DNA of 9,340 nt from contig SEHC01000145.1 in assembly GCA_004173415.1 (NCBI GenBank), forward strand, positions 1 to 9,340. The letters are read 5' to 3'. The notes below the pieces were generated by a model. It saw nothing but the letters and a program-made list of their open reading frames with translations, had not been told where the DNA came from and did not search any database. A program made the translations under genes and the position numbers. This DNA comes from Lysobacteraceae bacterium (GTDB lineage: Bacteria; Pseudomonadota; Gammaproteobacteria; Xanthomonadales; Xanthomonadaceae). This document shows positions 8,269 through 9,340 of this stretch, one piece after another; position 1 is the first letter of the stretch; every line of letters begins with the position of its first letter.

Positions 8269-8655
8269 ATGGCTGACGAGAAAGGGCACATGCCACGGGG
8301 CCCGAAACGCATCTTCAAGGCGGCGGTCTGGTCGATGCAGGGCCTGCGCGCGGCCTGGCTGCATGAGTCCTCGTTCCGCCTGGAGGTGGTCCTGCTGGCG
8401 GTGCTGTCGCCGCTGGCGGTCTGGCTGGGGCAGGATGGCATCGAGCGCGCCCTGCTGATCGGCAGCTGCCTGCTGGTACTGGCCGCCGAGTTGCTCAATT
8501 CCGCCATCGAGGCGGTGATCGAGCGCTACGGACCCGAATTCCATGAACTGGCCGGACGCGCCAAGGACATGGGGTCGGCGGCGGTCTTCGTGCTGATGAT
8601 GAACGTGTTGTTGTGCTGGGGCCTGATCCTGGGCCCGCGAATTTTCCCGATTTGA
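8269..8655 (+). CDS. dgkA: Diacylglycerol kinase
   Basis: This 128-residue integral inner-membrane enzyme phosphorylates diacylglycerol to phosphatidic acid, recycling the lipid left when phosphoglycerol or phosphoethanolamine groups are taken for periplasmic glycans or lipopolysaccharide. It matches the small prokaryotic DgkA family (E. coli 122 residues). It has an N-terminal amphipathic helix with LRAAWLHESSFRLE, three membrane helices, and the signature ELLNSAIEAVIER followed by HELAGRAKDMGSAAVF. Catalytic equivalents are E33, E74, N77 and E81. The start is uncertain: ATG at 8269 gives the length used here, but no Shine-Dalgarno precedes it. A later ATG at 8290 has AAGGG only 3 nt upstream and would give 121 residues. 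The next gene begins 14 nt after the stop, suggesting cotranscription. Confidence 0.95.
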   Translation: MADEKGHMPRGPKRIFKAAVWSMQGLRAAWLHESSFRLEVVLLAVLSPLAVWLGQDGIERALLIGSCLLVLAAELLNSAIEAVIERYGPEFHELAGRAKDMGSAAVFVLMMNVLLCWGLILGPRIFPI

Positions 8656-8669
8656 AGGACTGATTGACG

Positions 8670-9340
8670 ATGAGTTTCGAATTCCTGGCCGACCCCAACG
8701 TCTGGCTTACCCTGGTCACCCTGAGCGCACTGGAAATCGTGCTCGGCATCGACAACCTGGTGTTCATTTCCATCGCCGTGGGCAAGTTGCCCGAGCACCA
8801 GCGCGACGTGGCCCGCAAGTTCGGCATCGCCGTGGCCTGCATCACCCGCATCGCCTTGCTGATTTCGCTGGCGTTCCTGGCGCGCATGCAGAACGACCTG
8901 TTCAGCCTGTTCGGCATGGGTTTCTCGGTGCGCGACCTGGTGCTGATCCTCGGCGGCCTGTTCCTGCTGGTCAAGGGCGCGATGGAGATCCGCGAACTGA
9001 TCACCGGCGGCCACGACCAGGATCCCAACACCACCAAGACCTCGGCCGTGTTCGGCCTGGTGATCCTGCAGATCGCGATCATCGACATCGTGTTCTCCCT
9101 GGATTCGGTGATCACCGCGGTGGGCATGGCCCAGCACATCCCGGTGATGGTGGCGGCGATCCTGCTGGCGGTGGCGGTGATGCTGCTGGCGGCCAACCCG
9201 CTGGGACGCTTCATCGACGCCAACCCCACGATCAAGATGCTGGCACTGGCGTTCATCGTGCTGATCGGCGTGGTGCTGATCCTGGACGGCCTGGAGATCC
9301 ACGTGCCGAAGCCCTACATCTACTTCGCCATGGCCTTCTC
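8670..9340 (+). CDS. TerC-family (YgdQ-like) integral membrane protein, 3' end outside window
   Basis: The reading frame is open from ATG at 8670 to the window end, giving 223 residues of a protein usually near 240-250, so only the C-terminus is missing. The first residues, then ALEIVLGIDNLVFISIAVGK (D28) and DIVFSLDSVITAVGM (D139, D145), carry the acidic intramembrane motifs of the TerC family. Several further hydrophobic helices follow, ending in FIVLIGVVLILDG. Overall pattern is that of E. coli YgdQ rather than of the plasmid tellurite TerC. Family members have been linked to manganese export and to metalation of secreted proteins; which role applies here is not shown by sequence. AAGGA at 8655-8659 lies 10 nt upstream of the start, overlapping the dgkA stop, so the two genes are likely cotranscribed. 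Confidence 0.93.
   Translation, partial: MSFEFLADPNVWLTLVTLSALEIVLGIDNLVFISIAVGKLPEHQRDVARKFGIAVACITRIALLISLAFLARMQNDLFSLFGMGFSVRDLVLILGGLFLLVKGAMEIRELITGGHDQDPNTTKTSAVFGLVILQIAIIDIVFSLDSVITAVGMAQHIPVMVAAILLAVAVMLLAANPLGRFIDANPTIKMLALAFIVLIGVVLILDGLEIHVPKPYIYFAMAF

Noticed and set aside
8098..8544. N-terminal extension of the SGNH hydrolase frame up to 8544
   Set aside because: The extension is antisense to dgkA and would bury the lipoprotein signal peptide in the middle of the protein; the ATG at 8097 places the signal at the N-terminus.
8495..9302. Two long minus-strand frames opposite the TerC-family gene
   Set aside because: The plus strand frame is open throughout and carries the TerC motifs; the antisense products are His/Gln- or Ser/Arg-rich without recognisable features.

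Overview
The window is uniformly GC-rich coding DNA. Gene content and protein style suggest a gammaproteobacterium of the Xanthomonadaceae (Lysobacter, Luteimonas or Pseudoxanthomonas type). That placement is inferred from the look of the proteins, not from a search. No mobile elements, RNA genes, CRISPR arrays or compositional islands were seen, so this reads as ordinary chromosome.

Layout. Positions 1-82 hold the start of a minus-strand DUF486/DMT-type small membrane protein. Diverging from it on the plus strand is a regulator-plus-transporter cluster (206-5807). It comprises an OmpR-type response regulator, a HAMP sensor histidine kinase, a MacA-like periplasmic adaptor with an unusually long C-terminal insertion, an ABC ATPase and an FtsX/MacB-type permease. 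The last three overlap by ATGA junctions. The permease is followed after about 20 bp by an isoaspartyl peptidase/L-asparaginase gene (iaaA, 5829-6785). Converging on it are two minus-strand genes: a VOC (glyoxalase-fold) gene split by an apparent one-base frameshift (6802-7265), and a lipoprotein SGNH/GDSL hydrolase (7312-8097). The last part (8269-9340) carries dgkA (diacylglycerol kinase) followed by a TerC/YgdQ-type membrane protein that runs off the end.

Working together. The simplest reading is that the two-component pair senses an envelope signal. It then controls a MacAB-like export machine whose ATPase and permease are separate polypeptides rather than fused as in E. coli MacB. No outer-membrane channel gene is present, so a TolC-type protein encoded elsewhere would be needed. 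The downstream genes are housekeeping or envelope-related (isoaspartyl repair and degradation, lipid recycling, a lipoprotein esterase).

Nothing here is clearly a new system. The points most worth a second look are the roughly 134-residue insertion in the adaptor, which contains two LTxxQ-like helices, and the frameshift in the VOC gene.
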